A DNA stretch of 64,000 bases from WRAI01 sp031549605 (GTDB taxonomy: Bacteria; Bacillota; Clostridia; Oscillospirales; UBA929): assembly GCA_031549605.1 (NCBI GenBank), contig JAVBPM010000031.1:1-64000 (forward strand). Direction: 5' to 3'. Under the pieces are notes generated by a model that was given only the letters and a program-made list of their open reading frames with translations, searched no databases and was not told where the DNA came from. Shown piece by piece: positions 8,140-17,068 of the stretch. A program made the position numbers and the translations under genes. How positions within the stretch are numbered: the stretch's first letter is position 1; every line of letters begins with the position of its first letter.

Positions 8140-9978
8140 CTATCGCTTCTTGACATACCCCTTGCTCGGCGCAAGCAAACAACCCTTGCCAAAGCCGATC
8201 AAATCGCCGCGCCCCGCTTCGCGCAGTGCCATTTCGACCCACTTGCGCTTCTCCGGCCGCTGCCATTGCAGCAGTGCGCGCTGCATGGCTTTCTCCTTGT
8301 CCGTCCGCGCCACATAGATCGGCTTGCCCGACCGCGGCTCAATGCCGGTGTAGTACATACACGTCGACAGCGTGCCCGGCGTCGGGTAAAAGTCCTGCAC
8401 CTGCTCGGGCTGGCGACCCCAGCGCTTGAGCGTCAGCGCCAATTCAATGGCGTCGTCAAGGCGGCTGCCGGGGTGCGACGAAATGAGATAAGGCACGACA
8501 AACTGCTGCTTGCCCTGCCGCGCGTTGACGCGCTTGTATTGTTCCATAAAGGCCAGATAGCGCTCGACGCGCGGCTTGCCCATATGGTCGAGCACGTGGT
8601 TGACGCAGTGCTCGGGCGCCACCTTGAGCTGCCCGCTGATGTGGTGGCTGACCAGCTCGTTGAGAAAGGCGTCGCTCTTGTCCAGCATCACATAGTCAAA
8701 GCGAATGCCCGAGCGCACAAAGACCTTTTTGACCTTGGGCAACGCGCGCAGCTTTCGCAGCAGATTGAGGTAATCGCTGTGGTCGGCGTCAACGTGCTTG
8801 CACGGCACCGGCGTCAGGCAGTTTTTACCCTTGCACAGCCCCTTGTCCGCCTGCTGACGGCAGGAGGCGTGCCGGAAGTTGGCCGTCGGCCCACCGACGT
8901 CGTGAATGTAGCCCTTGAAGTCGGGCAGCGCGGTAATAGCCGCCGCCTCGCGCAGCAGCGATTCGTGCGACCGCACGGCAATGGCGCGACCCTGATGGAA
9001 CGCCAGCGAACAAAAATGACAGCCGCCAAAGCAGCCGCGGTTGTGAATCAGCGAAAAGCGCACCTCTTCAATGCCCGGCACGCCGTCGACATACATCGGG
9101 TGCGGCGCGCGCTGATACGGCAGCTCGGCCACCGCGTCCAGCTCGGCCATCGTCGGCAGCGGCGCCGGTTTGTTTTGCACCAGCCAGCGGCCGTCCTGCT
9201 GCTGCACCAGCGGCAGGCCGCGCACGGCGTCCTGTTCATCGTGCTGCGCCAGCGCCGCGCGGGCGTAGGCGCGCTTGTCGGCACGCACCTGCTGCAGCGT
9301 CGGGCAGACCAGCGCCTCGTCCGGCCAGTCGTGTTCTTTGTCGGTCAGATAGCACAGACCGCGTATTTTACGGCAGGCCGCCACCGGCTTACCGTCGGCT
9401 AGTGTGCGGGCGATGGCGCGCATGGCACTCTCACCCATGCCAAAGACCAGCAAATCGGCCTGCGCGTCCTGCAATAGCGACGGCAGCACCTTATCCGCCC
9501 AATAGTCGTAGTGGGCAAAGCGACGTAGCGACGCCTCCAGCCCACCCAACACAATGGGCAGGTCGGGATACGCGGCGCGCACGGCGCGGCTGTATACGGT
9601 AGTCGCCCGATCCGGCCGCAGCCCAAAGCGCCCGCCCGGCGAGTAGTAATCGTAGGTTCTCTTTTTCCGCGCCGCCGTGTAATGCGCCACCATCGAGTCG
9701 ATGTTGCCACCCGTGACCAACGCGGCGTAGCGCGGCCGACCAAAGGCGGTAAAGACCTTGGCGTTGCGCCAGTCGGGCTGCGCCAGCACGGCCACCAAAT
9801 AGCCCATGCTCTCCAACAGCCGCCCAATCACCGCCGCGCCAAAGCTGGCGTGGTCGACATAGGCGTCGCCGGTAATCAGCAAAAAATCCGGCTGCTGCCA
9901 GCCGCGCCGCGCCATTTCCTCGGGCGTGGCGACCAAAAAATCAGCAGCCGAAGGCTGTGTATTGTCCCCGTACTCCAT
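8140..9978 (-). CDS. YgiQ-family radical SAM protein (UPF0313)
   Basis: The 612-residue protein matches the YgiQ family in length and architecture. The N-terminal domain has the typical FLLITGDAYVDHASFG and VLGGLEASLRRFAHYDYW. The radical SAM cluster motif C-x3-C-x2-C reads CFGGCHFC. The C-terminal part has RSGIRFDYV, KVAPEHC and PYLISSHPG. No reaction is established for this family to my knowledge. The ATG at 9978 is preferred over an in-frame TTG at 9999 because GAGG lies at the right distance. It is the last gene of the pyr-led operon, 64 bases after the deacylase gene. Confidence 0.9.
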   Translation of the reverse strand: MEYGDNTQPSAADFLVATPEEMARRGWQQPDFLLITGDAYVDHASFGAAVIGRLLESMGYLVAVLAQPDWRNAKVFTAFGRPRYAALVTGGNIDSMVAHYTAARKKRTYDYYSPGGRFGLRPDRATTVYSRAVRAAYPDLPIVLGGLEASLRRFAHYDYWADKVLPSLLQDAQADLLVFGMGESAMRAIARTLADGKPVAACRKIRGLCYLTDKEHDWPDEALVCPTLQQVRADKRAYARAALAQHDEQDAVRGLPLVQQQDGRWLVQNKPAPLPTMAELDAVAELPYQRAPHPMYVDGVPGIEEVRFSLIHNRGCFGGCHFCSLAFHQGRAIAVRSHESLLREAAAITALPDFKGYIHDVGGPTANFRHASCRQQADKGLCKGKNCLTPVPCKHVDADHSDYLNLLRKLRALPKVKKVFVRSGIRFDYVMLDKSDAFLNELVSHHISGQLKVAPEHCVNHVLDHMGKPRVERYLAFMEQYKRVNARQGKQQFVVPYLISSHPGSRLDDAIELALTLKRWGRQPEQVQDFYPTPGTLSTCMYYTGIEPRSGKPIYVARTDKEKAMQRALLQWQRPEKRKWVEMALREAGRGDLIGFGKGCLLAPSKGYVKKR

Positions 9979-10042
9979 AAAAACCTCATTGTTCAGCAAT
10001 AATTCACGTTGTAAAAGCTTAGCTTACAGACCGGCGTTCGGC

Positions 10043-11629
10043 TCACTCGGCCCGTATCGCCCGCCCCGGACGTTGACCGGCGATAAACTCGCCCTTGCGC
10101 ACCACAGCTTGGCCGTTGACAAAGACATACTCAACACCCAGCGGCGGCAGCGCCTCGTCAATGCGCGGCCGCAGCGCCTTGCGGTCGACCACCGTTACAT
10201 CGGCAAACGCGCCCTCTCTCAGCACGCCGCGATCCTTCAGCCCAAAGCGCGCCGCCGTGCGGCCTGTCATTTTGGCGACGGCCGTCTCAATCGGCAGTCC
10301 CGCCTCGTCAGCCAGCTGCCAAAACAGCGGAAACGCGCCGTAGATGCCGCCATTTTGCACGCCCGACGACTCGACCCACGCGTCGGTCATAAACAGCGAC
10401 ATGTCATGCCGCATCAGCCGCTTGACAATGTCGCGGTTTTGATACTTGCCCTGCAACACCCGCGCCTTAAAGTCGCTGGCCTCACAGATTTTCAGGTAAG
10501 CCTGCAGCTTGCTGATGTTCCATTCAACCGCCAACTGCGCCACCGTTTTGCCCTGCATATCTTCGTTGCCCTCATCGGCGTAGGCGATGGTGATGTCGTC
10601 AAAGCCAAAGCCAAGCAGCTTCGAAGTCGCCTGAATCATCACCGCCAGCTTGGCGCGTGTCAACGGCTTTTGGCGCTGGGCCGGCGTCAGCTTCATGTAC
10701 CACTCGGGCAAAATAACGCTGATGACCGACGCACCGTAGTGGAGCGGATACATGTCGAACAGTACGCGCGACCCCGTCTCGGCCAGCGCCTCCAGCGCCT
10801 TAATGGCCTTGGGCTCGTCGCCCCATGTCCGCGCGCCGACAAACAACAGATGGCTGTACTGAAAATCGACACCCGTCTCACGCACGATATCGGCCAATTC
10901 CTCCAGCGCCAGCATCAAATGGCTCTTGGTCATCGACCCGTAGGACAGCGACAGCCGCGACATCGCCTTGGGATGCACCGTCAGCACGCGGTTGTAGCGC
11001 TTGACCAGCCGCGCCACTTCCACCAGCTCGTCACGCGGCGCGTAAATACCCGGCTCGTACATCAGCCCCAGTGACACGCCGCACGCGCCGTCTTGTAGCG
11101 ACTGCTCCAGCACGCGCAGCATGGCCTCCATGCCGACGCCATCCAGCGGCTCGGCACTCATGCCGCTGACGCCAATGCGCGCGCTACCGTGCCCCGCCAG
11201 TGCCGCGACATTGCCGGGCGCACCGCCGTCGACGGCGGCTAGCCAGTCGCCCATGCGCGGATAGACGCCACGGTTGCCGTCCAGTGAAAACAGTCCGCCG
11301 CCTATTTTGCCCTCGTGCACCGAACCGGCGGCAAACCCGCTGGTCGACAAACCGCAGTTGCCGGTGACGAAAGATGTAATTCCTTGTTGTAAAAATGGCT
11401 TAAAAAAACACTCGGCGTCATCACGCAGCGCAAACCAATCGTTGTGTGAATGGGCGTCGATAAAGCCGGGCGTCACCGTCAGGCCGGTACAGTCGACAAC
11501 CTCACCGCCAAAGCCGTCAGGTGCGGTGTCGCACAGCTTGACAATGCGGTCGCCGTCCATCAGCAGGCCGCCAACAAACGGCGGCTTGCCGGTGCCGTCA
11601 ACCAGCTCGGCGTTACGCAAGTAAAACAT
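10043..11629 (-). CDS. N-acyl-D-amino-acid deacylase (D-aminoacylase) family amidohydrolase
   Basis: This 528-residue metal-dependent amidohydrolase would remove acyl groups from N-acyl-D-amino acids. The composite beta-sandwich starts FYLRNAELVDGTG, and the first metal ligands are in TPGFIDAHSHNDWF (HxH). GLSTSGFAAGSVHEGKIGG, the SLGLMYEPGIYAP segment and the C-terminal GRTAARFGLKDRGVL with FADVTVVD are typical of D-aminoacylases. AAAGGAGG precedes the ATG. It lies 12 bases after the phosphatase/acetyltransferase gene. A role in salvaging D-amino acids from wall or protein turnover is an inference. Confidence 0.87.
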   Translation of the reverse strand: MFYLRNAELVDGTGKPPFVGGLLMDGDRIVKLCDTAPDGFGGEVVDCTGLTVTPGFIDAHSHNDWFALRDDAECFFKPFLQQGITSFVTGNCGLSTSGFAAGSVHEGKIGGGLFSLDGNRGVYPRMGDWLAAVDGGAPGNVAALAGHGSARIGVSGMSAEPLDGVGMEAMLRVLEQSLQDGACGVSLGLMYEPGIYAPRDELVEVARLVKRYNRVLTVHPKAMSRLSLSYGSMTKSHLMLALEELADIVRETGVDFQYSHLLFVGARTWGDEPKAIKALEALAETGSRVLFDMYPLHYGASVISVILPEWYMKLTPAQRQKPLTRAKLAVMIQATSKLLGFGFDDITIAYADEGNEDMQGKTVAQLAVEWNISKLQAYLKICEASDFKARVLQGKYQNRDIVKRLMRHDMSLFMTDAWVESSGVQNGGIYGAFPLFWQLADEAGLPIETAVAKMTGRTAARFGLKDRGVLREGAFADVTVVDRKALRPRIDEALPPLGVEYVFVNGQAVVRKGEFIAGQRPGRAIRAE

Positions 11630-11641
11630 GACGCGCCTCCT

Positions 11642-12787
11642 TTAGCCGTGCCACACCGGTGGCAGCAGCGATTTCTGCATGACATACAGCGGCCGCAGAC
11701 CGGCTTCCTCCACCGCGACACGCTCAAAGCCCAGCCGTGCATAAAGCCCCTGCGCGCGCGTGTTGGTGTCTGCCACGCGCAAATGCAGCGCCGAGCGTCC
11801 CAGTGCGCGATAGACGCTGACCGCGTGCCCGACCAACTGACCGCCCAGCCCCAGACCCCGATGCGCGGCGTCGAGCTCAACCAGTGAGATGTGCCCCAAC
11901 GCGTCGGCGGCCTTGTATTCGGTGTCCAGATGCAGCAGCCCTATGGGCAGCCCCTGATTGCGCACCGCCACCACAGCACGGCGGTGGCGCTGCGCGCAGC
12001 GTGTTGTCTCGGCCAAAATGGCATCGAGTTGAAAGCCCTCCAGCGTGCCGTACACCGCCAGCCACGCATCGCGGCGGTAATGCTCGACCATCGGCAGCTC
12101 GCGCGGCAGCTCCACCGGGTCAAAGCACAGCTCAATGTCCTTGCCGCGCCCGTCGGTGCGCCACCACTGCTGCTTGCCCAGCGTCGAAAGCTCGCCCAGA
12201 TGGCTGTTGTCGGCGTAATAGTCGAGTGTCGGCACGCCGTTATCGTCAAAATCAATCTTGGTAATGCCCGTGTTGTCCGAGTGCGGCAGTCCTTTCGCGC
12301 CCAGCAGCGCCTCAATCGACGCACGCATCGCCATGCCGTGGCTGACAATGGCCACCGCGCCCTCGTGTCGCGCCGTCACGCGTGCCAGCGCCTCCAGCCA
12401 GCGCTGACGCACCTGCTGCAGCGTCTCGCCACCCGCAATGCCAAAGCGCTCGATGTCGCCCGAAAACAACGCCGCGCGCTGCGCGTCGTCGCGTGCCAGT
12501 TCACCCCACGGCTTGTCCTCCCACACGCCAAAGCCCATCTCACGAAACCCGGGCTCACACTGCACCGTCAACCCGTGCGGCTGCGCCACCGCTTGCGCCG
12601 TATAGCGTGCGCGTGTCAAGTCGCTGGCATAGACAGCCGTCAGCGGCACAGCCGCCATACGAGCCGCCAGCGCGCGGCACTGCGCCGTGCCGTTGGGCGT
12701 CGGATAGCCGTCGTAATGGCCGTGTGCGCGGCGGTAAATGTTGCCCTCGGCCTCACAGTGGCGGATCAGATAGACCGTGCTTACCAC
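11642..12787 (-). CDS. Fusion protein: histidine phosphatase domain plus GNAT acetyltransferase domain
   Basis: The 381-residue protein joins two enzymes. Residues 1 to about 200 are a phosphoglycerate-mutase-type histidine phosphatase with the catalytic LIRHCEAEGN (RHG-like, here RHC), ASDLTRARYTA, the FREMGFGVWEDK acid region and the second histidine in IVSHGMAMR. Residues about 215-381 form a GNAT domain with ELDAAHRGLGLGGQLVGHAV as acetyl-CoA loop and LHLRVADTNTRAQGLYARLGFERV. GTG at 12787 is chosen because the ORF further upstream only shadows pyrD and the RHC motif must be near the N-terminus. The start overlaps the pyrD stop by 7 bases. Substrates of either half are unknown. Confidence 0.82.
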   Translation of the reverse strand: MVSTVYLIRHCEAEGNIYRRAHGHYDGYPTPNGTAQCRALAARMAAVPLTAVYASDLTRARYTAQAVAQPHGLTVQCEPGFREMGFGVWEDKPWGELARDDAQRAALFSGDIERFGIAGGETLQQVRQRWLEALARVTARHEGAVAIVSHGMAMRASIEALLGAKGLPHSDNTGITKIDFDDNGVPTLDYYADNSHLGELSTLGKQQWWRTDGRGKDIELCFDPVELPRELPMVEHYRRDAWLAVYGTLEGFQLDAILAETTRCAQRHRRAVVAVRNQGLPIGLLHLDTEYKAADALGHISLVELDAAHRGLGLGGQLVGHAVSVYRALGRSALHLRVADTNTRAQGLYARLGFERVAVEEAGLRPLYVMQKSLLPPVWHG

Positions 12788-13689
12788 GGCTGCACCGTCC
12801 CGCTCAGCGCCGACGGCGTCACGCCGTGGGCATCGCAGTAAGCCTCCAGTGCGTCGACCAGCTTGATGGCCGCCAGCGGGTCGGCAAACAGCGCCGTACC
12901 AATGCCCACCGCCGTCGCTCCGGCCATCAGCAGCTGCAACGCGTCGTCCAGACAGCTGACGCCGCCCATACCCAACAGCGGCAGCGGCGTGGCGTTGGCG
13001 ACCTGCCACACACAGCGTACCGCCACCGGCAGCATCGCCCGACCCGACAGCCCGCCGACGTTGTTGTGCAGCACCGGCCGCCGCGTCGTGGTGTCAATAC
13101 GCATACCCAGCAGTGTGTTAATAAGCGAAATCGCATGAGCGCCCGCCTCGTCTACGGCGCGCGCCATTTCAGCAATGTCGGCGACGTTGGGCGACAGCTT
13201 GACCATGACCGGCACGACACTGTGGTTGACCACGGCGCGTGTCACCTCGGCCGCCGCCTGCGGCTGCGTGCCAAAGGCAATGCCACCCTGCTTGACGTTG
13301 GGACAGGAGATGTTGACCTCCAGCATATCGACGCCGCCCGTCGAGCATTTCCACGCCATTTCGGCGTACTCATCCTCATGGTTGCCGCTGATGTTGGCAA
13401 TGACCTTGCAGCCAAACTGCTTGAGCCACGGCAAATCGTCGCGCAAAAAGGCGTCGACACCGGGATTTTGCAGCCCGACGCTGTTAAGCATGCCGCACGG
13501 CGTCTCGGCCACGCGCGGCGGCTTGTTACCGGCGCGCGGCTTGAGCGTCAAGCCCTTGACGCAAATGGCGCCGATGCGGTTGAGATCAAAATACTCGCCG
13601 TATTCACGGCCAAAGCCGACGCAGCCCGAGTTGAGCACCACCGGATTGTTCAGTTCTACACCGGCTAAATCGACGCGTAAATCAGCCAT
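12781..13689 (-). CDS. pyrD: Dihydroorotate dehydrogenase B, catalytic subunit
   Basis: The 302-residue FMN enzyme oxidises dihydroorotate to orotate in pyrimidine synthesis. LRVDLAGVELNNPVVLNSG opens the barrel; ANISG, the catalytic VNISCPNVKQGG loop (Cys type of class 1B), VMVKLSPNV, NTLLGM and the FMN-phosphate segment GMGGVSCLDDALQLLMAGATAVGIGTALF follow in order. The start ATG at 13689 has GGAGG 8 bases upstream. It works with PyrK, whose gene overlaps it by 8 bases. Confidence 0.95.
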   Translation of the reverse strand: MADLRVDLAGVELNNPVVLNSGCVGFGREYGEYFDLNRIGAICVKGLTLKPRAGNKPPRVAETPCGMLNSVGLQNPGVDAFLRDDLPWLKQFGCKVIANISGNHEDEYAEMAWKCSTGGVDMLEVNISCPNVKQGGIAFGTQPQAAAEVTRAVVNHSVVPVMVKLSPNVADIAEMARAVDEAGAHAISLINTLLGMRIDTTTRRPVLHNNVGGLSGRAMLPVAVRCVWQVANATPLPLLGMGGVSCLDDALQLLMAGATAVGIGTALFADPLAAIKLVDALEAYCDAHGVTPSALSGTVQPW

Positions 13690-14401
13690 CGAAGCCCACC
13701 TCCTCGGCGCTAAATACCGGCCCGTCCTTGCAGACGCGCTTAAAGCTGTCACCCGACGCGCAGGCGCAGACCAAACAGGCACCCACGCCGCAGGCCATGC
13801 GCTCCTCCAGCGACAGATAGCAAGCCAGCCCGCGCTCGGCCGCCCACGCCTTGGTCGCGCGTAACAGCGGCGTCGGGCCACAGGCAAACACAGCGGCATA
13901 GCTGTTGTTGCACAGCACCTCTGCCGCCGCCAGCGCGTTGCCGGTCAGTCCCAGGCTACCGTCATCAGTCGCCACGGCCACCGCCTTGCATTTCGAAGCC
14001 AGATCGGGCACCAGCAGCGCCGCCGCCTTGTTGCGAAAGCCCACCGCCGCATCGCAGTCGTAGGCCGTCGCGGCATAGTGCAGCGGCGGCAGTCCCAGCC
14101 CACCGCCAATCAGCAGCACGCGCCCGTCGACAAGCGGAAAGCCATTGCCCAGCGGGCCCTGCACCGTCGCCTCGTCGTTGACCTCGCGCGCTGCCAGCCA
14201 TTGCGTGCCGTCGCCCTTGACGGCAAACACCAGCCGCAGCGCGTTGCCATTGCGCTCGGCAATGCCCAGCGGCCGCGCCAGCGTGTGACCCTCGCAGCGC
14301 ACCATCACAAATTGACCCGGTGCGCCACCCTGAATTTCCGGCGCCTCCAGCCACATATCGCAGGCCGCTTGATTACAATCCTTTCGCAAAACCGTCGCCA
14401 T
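13682..14401 (-). CDS. pyrK: Dihydroorotate dehydrogenase B, electron transfer subunit
   Basis: The 239-residue FAD and 2Fe-2S protein passes electrons from PyrD to NAD. The flavin domain has HTLARPLGIA (RPxS-like). The NAD side has LIGGGLGLPPL and FACGPTPLL. The ferredoxin-like tail has the cysteine cluster CGVGACLVCAC followed by a fourth cysteine in FKRVCKDGPVF. ATG at 14401 has GGGGG 7 bases upstream. It is the first gene of a five-gene operon ending with the YgiQ protein; only two of the genes are pyrimidine-related. Confidence 0.93.
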   Translation of the reverse strand: MATVLRKDCNQAACDMWLEAPEIQGGAPGQFVMVRCEGHTLARPLGIAERNGNALRLVFAVKGDGTQWLAAREVNDEATVQGPLGNGFPLVDGRVLLIGGGLGLPPLHYAATAYDCDAAVGFRNKAAALLVPDLASKCKAVAVATDDGSLGLTGNALAAAEVLCNNSYAAVFACGPTPLLRATKAWAAERGLACYLSLEERMACGVGACLVCACASGDSFKRVCKDGPVFSAEEVGFDG

Positions 14402-14426
14402 AGACAACCCCCGTTTCTTTTGCACC

Positions 14427-14455
14427 AGTATACCACAAGGCGCCGCGCCGCACAA
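14427..14455 (-). promoter_or_regulatory. Sigma-A promoter of the pyrK operon
   Basis: On the minus strand TTGTGC (14455-14450), 17 bp, TATACT (14432-14427) lie just upstream of pyrK. The leader is only about 20 bases, too short for a PyrR-type attenuator. Confidence 0.7.
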
Positions 14456-14456
14456 C

Positions 14457-14486
14457 AAAAGACACCGGACGCGCCCGGTGTCTTTT
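14457..14486. terminator. Terminator of the zinc-ribbon gene cluster
   Basis: An 8-bp GC-rich stem (GACACCGG/CCGGTGTC), extended by A4/T4 to 12 bp with a 6-base loop, lies 13 bases after the last zinc-ribbon gene and immediately upstream of the pyrK promoter. Confidence 0.8.
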
Positions 14487-14499
14487 GTCAATATGCTTG

Positions 14500-15495
14500 T
14501 TACTGAATGGCGCCGATGGCTCGCAATTGCTTTTTGTAGGAAAAAATGCAGCAGGCAAAGCCGACAGTGGCGCCGATGGTGCACAGCGTAGACAGAATGC
14601 TCCACAGTCCGCCAATAAACAAGCCGGGAACACTGGCCAGCAACCCCACCAGCATCAGCACCGCCAACGCCGTCGACGGCTTTTGCGTCACAAACCCCGT
14701 GCTGACGCCCTGCCCAACGCTGTCAATGGTACGCATCGTCGCCTTGAGCATGACCAGCACAAAGACAAAGGCCAGAGCCATTGTGAAAAACAGTATCACG
14801 CCGACCGCTACCGCGTCAGACTCATGGCCCGCCCCGGTAGCTACAAACAATAAGCCGGATAACATCATTAGCCCAAGCCCAACCAGCATGAAGATATAGC
14901 TGACCCTCTGCGTGCCGCGAATTAGCCGCAGTCCCGACAGACCGACCGCAGGCGGCACGGTCGCCGCCGACGCGGCGCTAAGCAGCGACCACAGTCCGAT
15001 GCAGAGCAAAATGCTGAAAATGTTGGCCAGCAGCGCACTACTGAGGTTGACCGGCGAAAAACTGTCCGATTTGGTAAACAGCAGCTCCATGATGTCGTCG
15101 TACATATCCTGTTCGGCGTTCAGCTCAGTCAGCCATTGGCTAACGTCGTCGCGCAGCGACTGCGGCAGCATCGCGTGCGGTGTAATGGCGCTGATAATGG
15201 CAAAGACAATAGACAGCGTGTACAGCAGCGCCACCAGCTTGAGCACGCCCGATTTCAGTCCGTTGTGCGTCATCTGCTGCACGGCCACCGACTGCTGCGT
15301 CGATGCCGGTGCGCCGTAGTTCCACGCATTCTGCACCGGCGGCGGCACAAAGCCGGGGCTGACCGACGCAAAGCCCTGCACCTGCGGCACTTGATCAATG
15401 TAGAAGCCGTCACTGCGAGGTTGCTGTGCGGCCGCCTGTCGGCAAGGGCAAACGGTTCCGTCGGCGATCTCGCGCTGGCAATAGGGACAAAGCAT
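14500..15495 (-). CDS. Zinc-ribbon membrane protein, paralogue 4
   Basis: The 331-residue protein starts with a short zinc ribbon, CPYC then CPC (spacing C-x2-C-x9-C-x-C). A Pro/Gln-rich linker of about 70 residues follows, then six or so hydrophobic segments: a pair around residues 85-110, several from about 155 to 250, and two near 280-315. It is the last of four adjacent genes with the same N-terminal ribbon. The family is common in Clostridia as zinc-ribbon domain proteins without assigned function. Confidence 0.7.
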   Translation of the reverse strand: MLCPYCQREIADGTVCPCRQAAAQQPRSDGFYIDQVPQVQGFASVSPGFVPPPVQNAWNYGAPASTQQSVAVQQMTHNGLKSGVLKLVALLYTLSIVFAIISAITPHAMLPQSLRDDVSQWLTELNAEQDMYDDIMELLFTKSDSFSPVNLSSALLANIFSILLCIGLWSLLSAASAATVPPAVGLSGLRLIRGTQRVSYIFMLVGLGLMMLSGLLFVATGAGHESDAVAVGVILFFTMALAFVFVLVMLKATMRTIDSVGQGVSTGFVTQKPSTALAVLMLVGLLASVPGLFIGGLWSILSTLCTIGATVGFACCIFSYKKQLRAIGAIQ

Positions 15496-15522
15496 ACTCA
15501 GTACTCCTTCTTGCTAAAGCAA

Positions 15523-15539
15523 AACGGCCCTAGGCCGTT
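15523..15539 (-). terminator. Possible attenuator between zinc-ribbon genes 3 and 4
   Basis: A 7-bp perfect stem (AACGGCC/GGCCGTT) with a 3-base loop lies in the 71-base gap. On the minus strand it is followed by TTTTGCTTT, so it may reduce expression of the last gene. Confidence 0.45.
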
Positions 15540-15566
15540 CTGCTTTTGTTTATAGTTGTGTGTAGC

Positions 15567-16478
15567 TTAGCGCAGCGCCATGCCGCAGGCCGAGCAGTGC
15601 CCCGAGCCCGGCGCATTGACTGTAGCGCAACGCGGGCAGCGCGCCGACTGCGCATACGCCGGCACAGCAGCCGTTTTGGCCGCCGTCTTGACTGTGATGC
15701 AATCGACCAGCGCCAGCAGCGCAATGATAAACCAAATCGCGGTTACAATATAGAAGCCATACTCCAAGCCGTCAACTTCAAACTCTGCCTGCAAGAAATT
15801 GCTAAATAGCTGCATGAACACGGCACCGGCGATCCAGAAGGTCGACAACGCACGCGCCCTAGCTTTCATCGCCGCCGTAAACAGCAAAATCAGCACGACC
15901 GGCAACAGATAGAACACAATGCCGTTAACGGCTCTGCCCCATTCCACGTCAAAGTATTCAACGGGAATGAGGAAGCGGAAGAAATTTCCGCCAGCGCTAA
16001 TCGGCAGGAAATAGCCACCGACAACGGCCAGCGCCAATCCCATGATCACCCACGCCAACGCCGAAACGCGGCTGGGTTGCTTTTGCACCGGATAGCCGTA
16101 GAACGGCGGCTGCGCCGGCTGCGCGGCGACGTAGTCACGCGCCGGCATGGCCTGTGCGCTGTAAACGGGGCGAATGGGCGGCTCCTGCACGGCCGTGGCC
16201 GTGGCGGCGGGCGTCATCGGCGTGAAGCCGACGGCCGGAGCGGCCGCAGCGGCGGCCACGGGCGGTTCAACCGGCATCGCCGGCTCAACCACAGGCGGTT
16301 CTTCGACAACCGGCTGCATTTCAGCCATAATTTCCTCAACCGATTCAACAGGCTCGACTTCGGTCACCGGCTCCTCAGCAACAGCCACGACGGGCTGCTC
16401 GACAACTTCGGGTGCGGGTTGCTGACAAGGGCAGACCTGCCCGTCCTCGACCTTGTTGCCACAATAACGACAGAACAT
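15567..16478 (-). CDS. Zinc-ribbon membrane protein, paralogue 3 (two ribbons)
   Basis: The 303-residue protein begins with the ribbon CRYCG then CPC. A long Pro/Glu/Val-rich low-complexity linker covers about residues 20-140. Four hydrophobic segments follow between about residues 140 and 262, and a second zinc ribbon (CPRC then CSACG) ends the protein. The terminal ribbon is shared with paralogue 1 but not with 2 or 4. Function unknown; the linker may span or contact other envelope components. Confidence 0.7.
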   Translation of the reverse strand: MFCRYCGNKVEDGQVCPCQQPAPEVVEQPVVAVAEEPVTEVEPVESVEEIMAEMQPVVEEPPVVEPAMPVEPPVAAAAAAPAVGFTPMTPAATATAVQEPPIRPVYSAQAMPARDYVAAQPAQPPFYGYPVQKQPSRVSALAWVIMGLALAVVGGYFLPISAGGNFFRFLIPVEYFDVEWGRAVNGIVFYLLPVVLILLFTAAMKARARALSTFWIAGAVFMQLFSNFLQAEFEVDGLEYGFYIVTAIWFIIALLALVDCITVKTAAKTAAVPAYAQSARCPRCATVNAPGSGHCSACGMALR

Positions 16479-16520
16479 CCAACAAACCCCTTTCTATCTA
16501 GGCATAGACTGCCCAACGGC

Positions 16521-17045
16521 TTATTTCTTAAACAGGTTAATGCCCTTCATCTCCATAAAGTAAGCAGCAGCGGCGACAGCCCACGCAACAAAGCAGAGAT
16601 ACACACCGACGCCAGCGGCATCGTGGAACAGGTATGTCATCGGGTAACAGGCGCCGGCAAACGCTATAATGAAGCAGGCCAGGTTACGTCTGTCACCCTT
16701 CATCATAAACGTGCAACCAACAAGCGCCAGCACAGGCACAATTAAAACCCAAATATTGCCAAACTGTTCGCTGTTAAACACCAAGCCATAGGCACTTCTC
16801 GAAGCAAAGCCCAAGTCGACAAAGGGCAGGAAGTAAAAGATCACCATGAGAGCCATAGCGCCCATGGCAATCAGCTGATTAATGCTGAAGCGCGCGGTGG
16901 CCGCTTTGTAGAAATCGTTGGCCGCCGTGGCCATTTGCTGCTGGAACTGGTTGGGCTGCTGCGCCGTTTGAGCCGGCTGCGCGCCCTGCTGGCAGGTGCA
17001 GACCTCGCCGGGATTGAGCTGTTTTCCGCAGTTGTTACAAAACAT
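16521..17045 (-). CDS. Zinc-ribbon membrane protein, paralogue 2 (short)
   Basis: This 174-residue protein has the N-terminal ribbon CNNCG then CTC, a Gln-rich linker, a conserved TARFSINQLIAMGAMALMVIFYFLPF segment and four hydrophobic helices in total. The stretch before the first helix closely resembles the SRFSMNVLIVMG stretch of paralogue 1, so the two arose by duplication. It is the second gene of the cluster, 23 bases after paralogue 1. Function unknown. Confidence 0.7.
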   Translation of the reverse strand: MFCNNCGKQLNPGEVCTCQQGAQPAQTAQQPNQFQQQMATAANDFYKAATARFSINQLIAMGAMALMVIFYFLPFVDLGFASRSAYGLVFNSEQFGNIWVLIVPVLALVGCTFMMKGDRRNLACFIIAFAGACYPMTYLFHDAAGVGVYLCFVAWAVAAAAYFMEMKGINLFKK

Positions 17046-17068
17046 GTTTCATTTCCCCTTATGTATTT

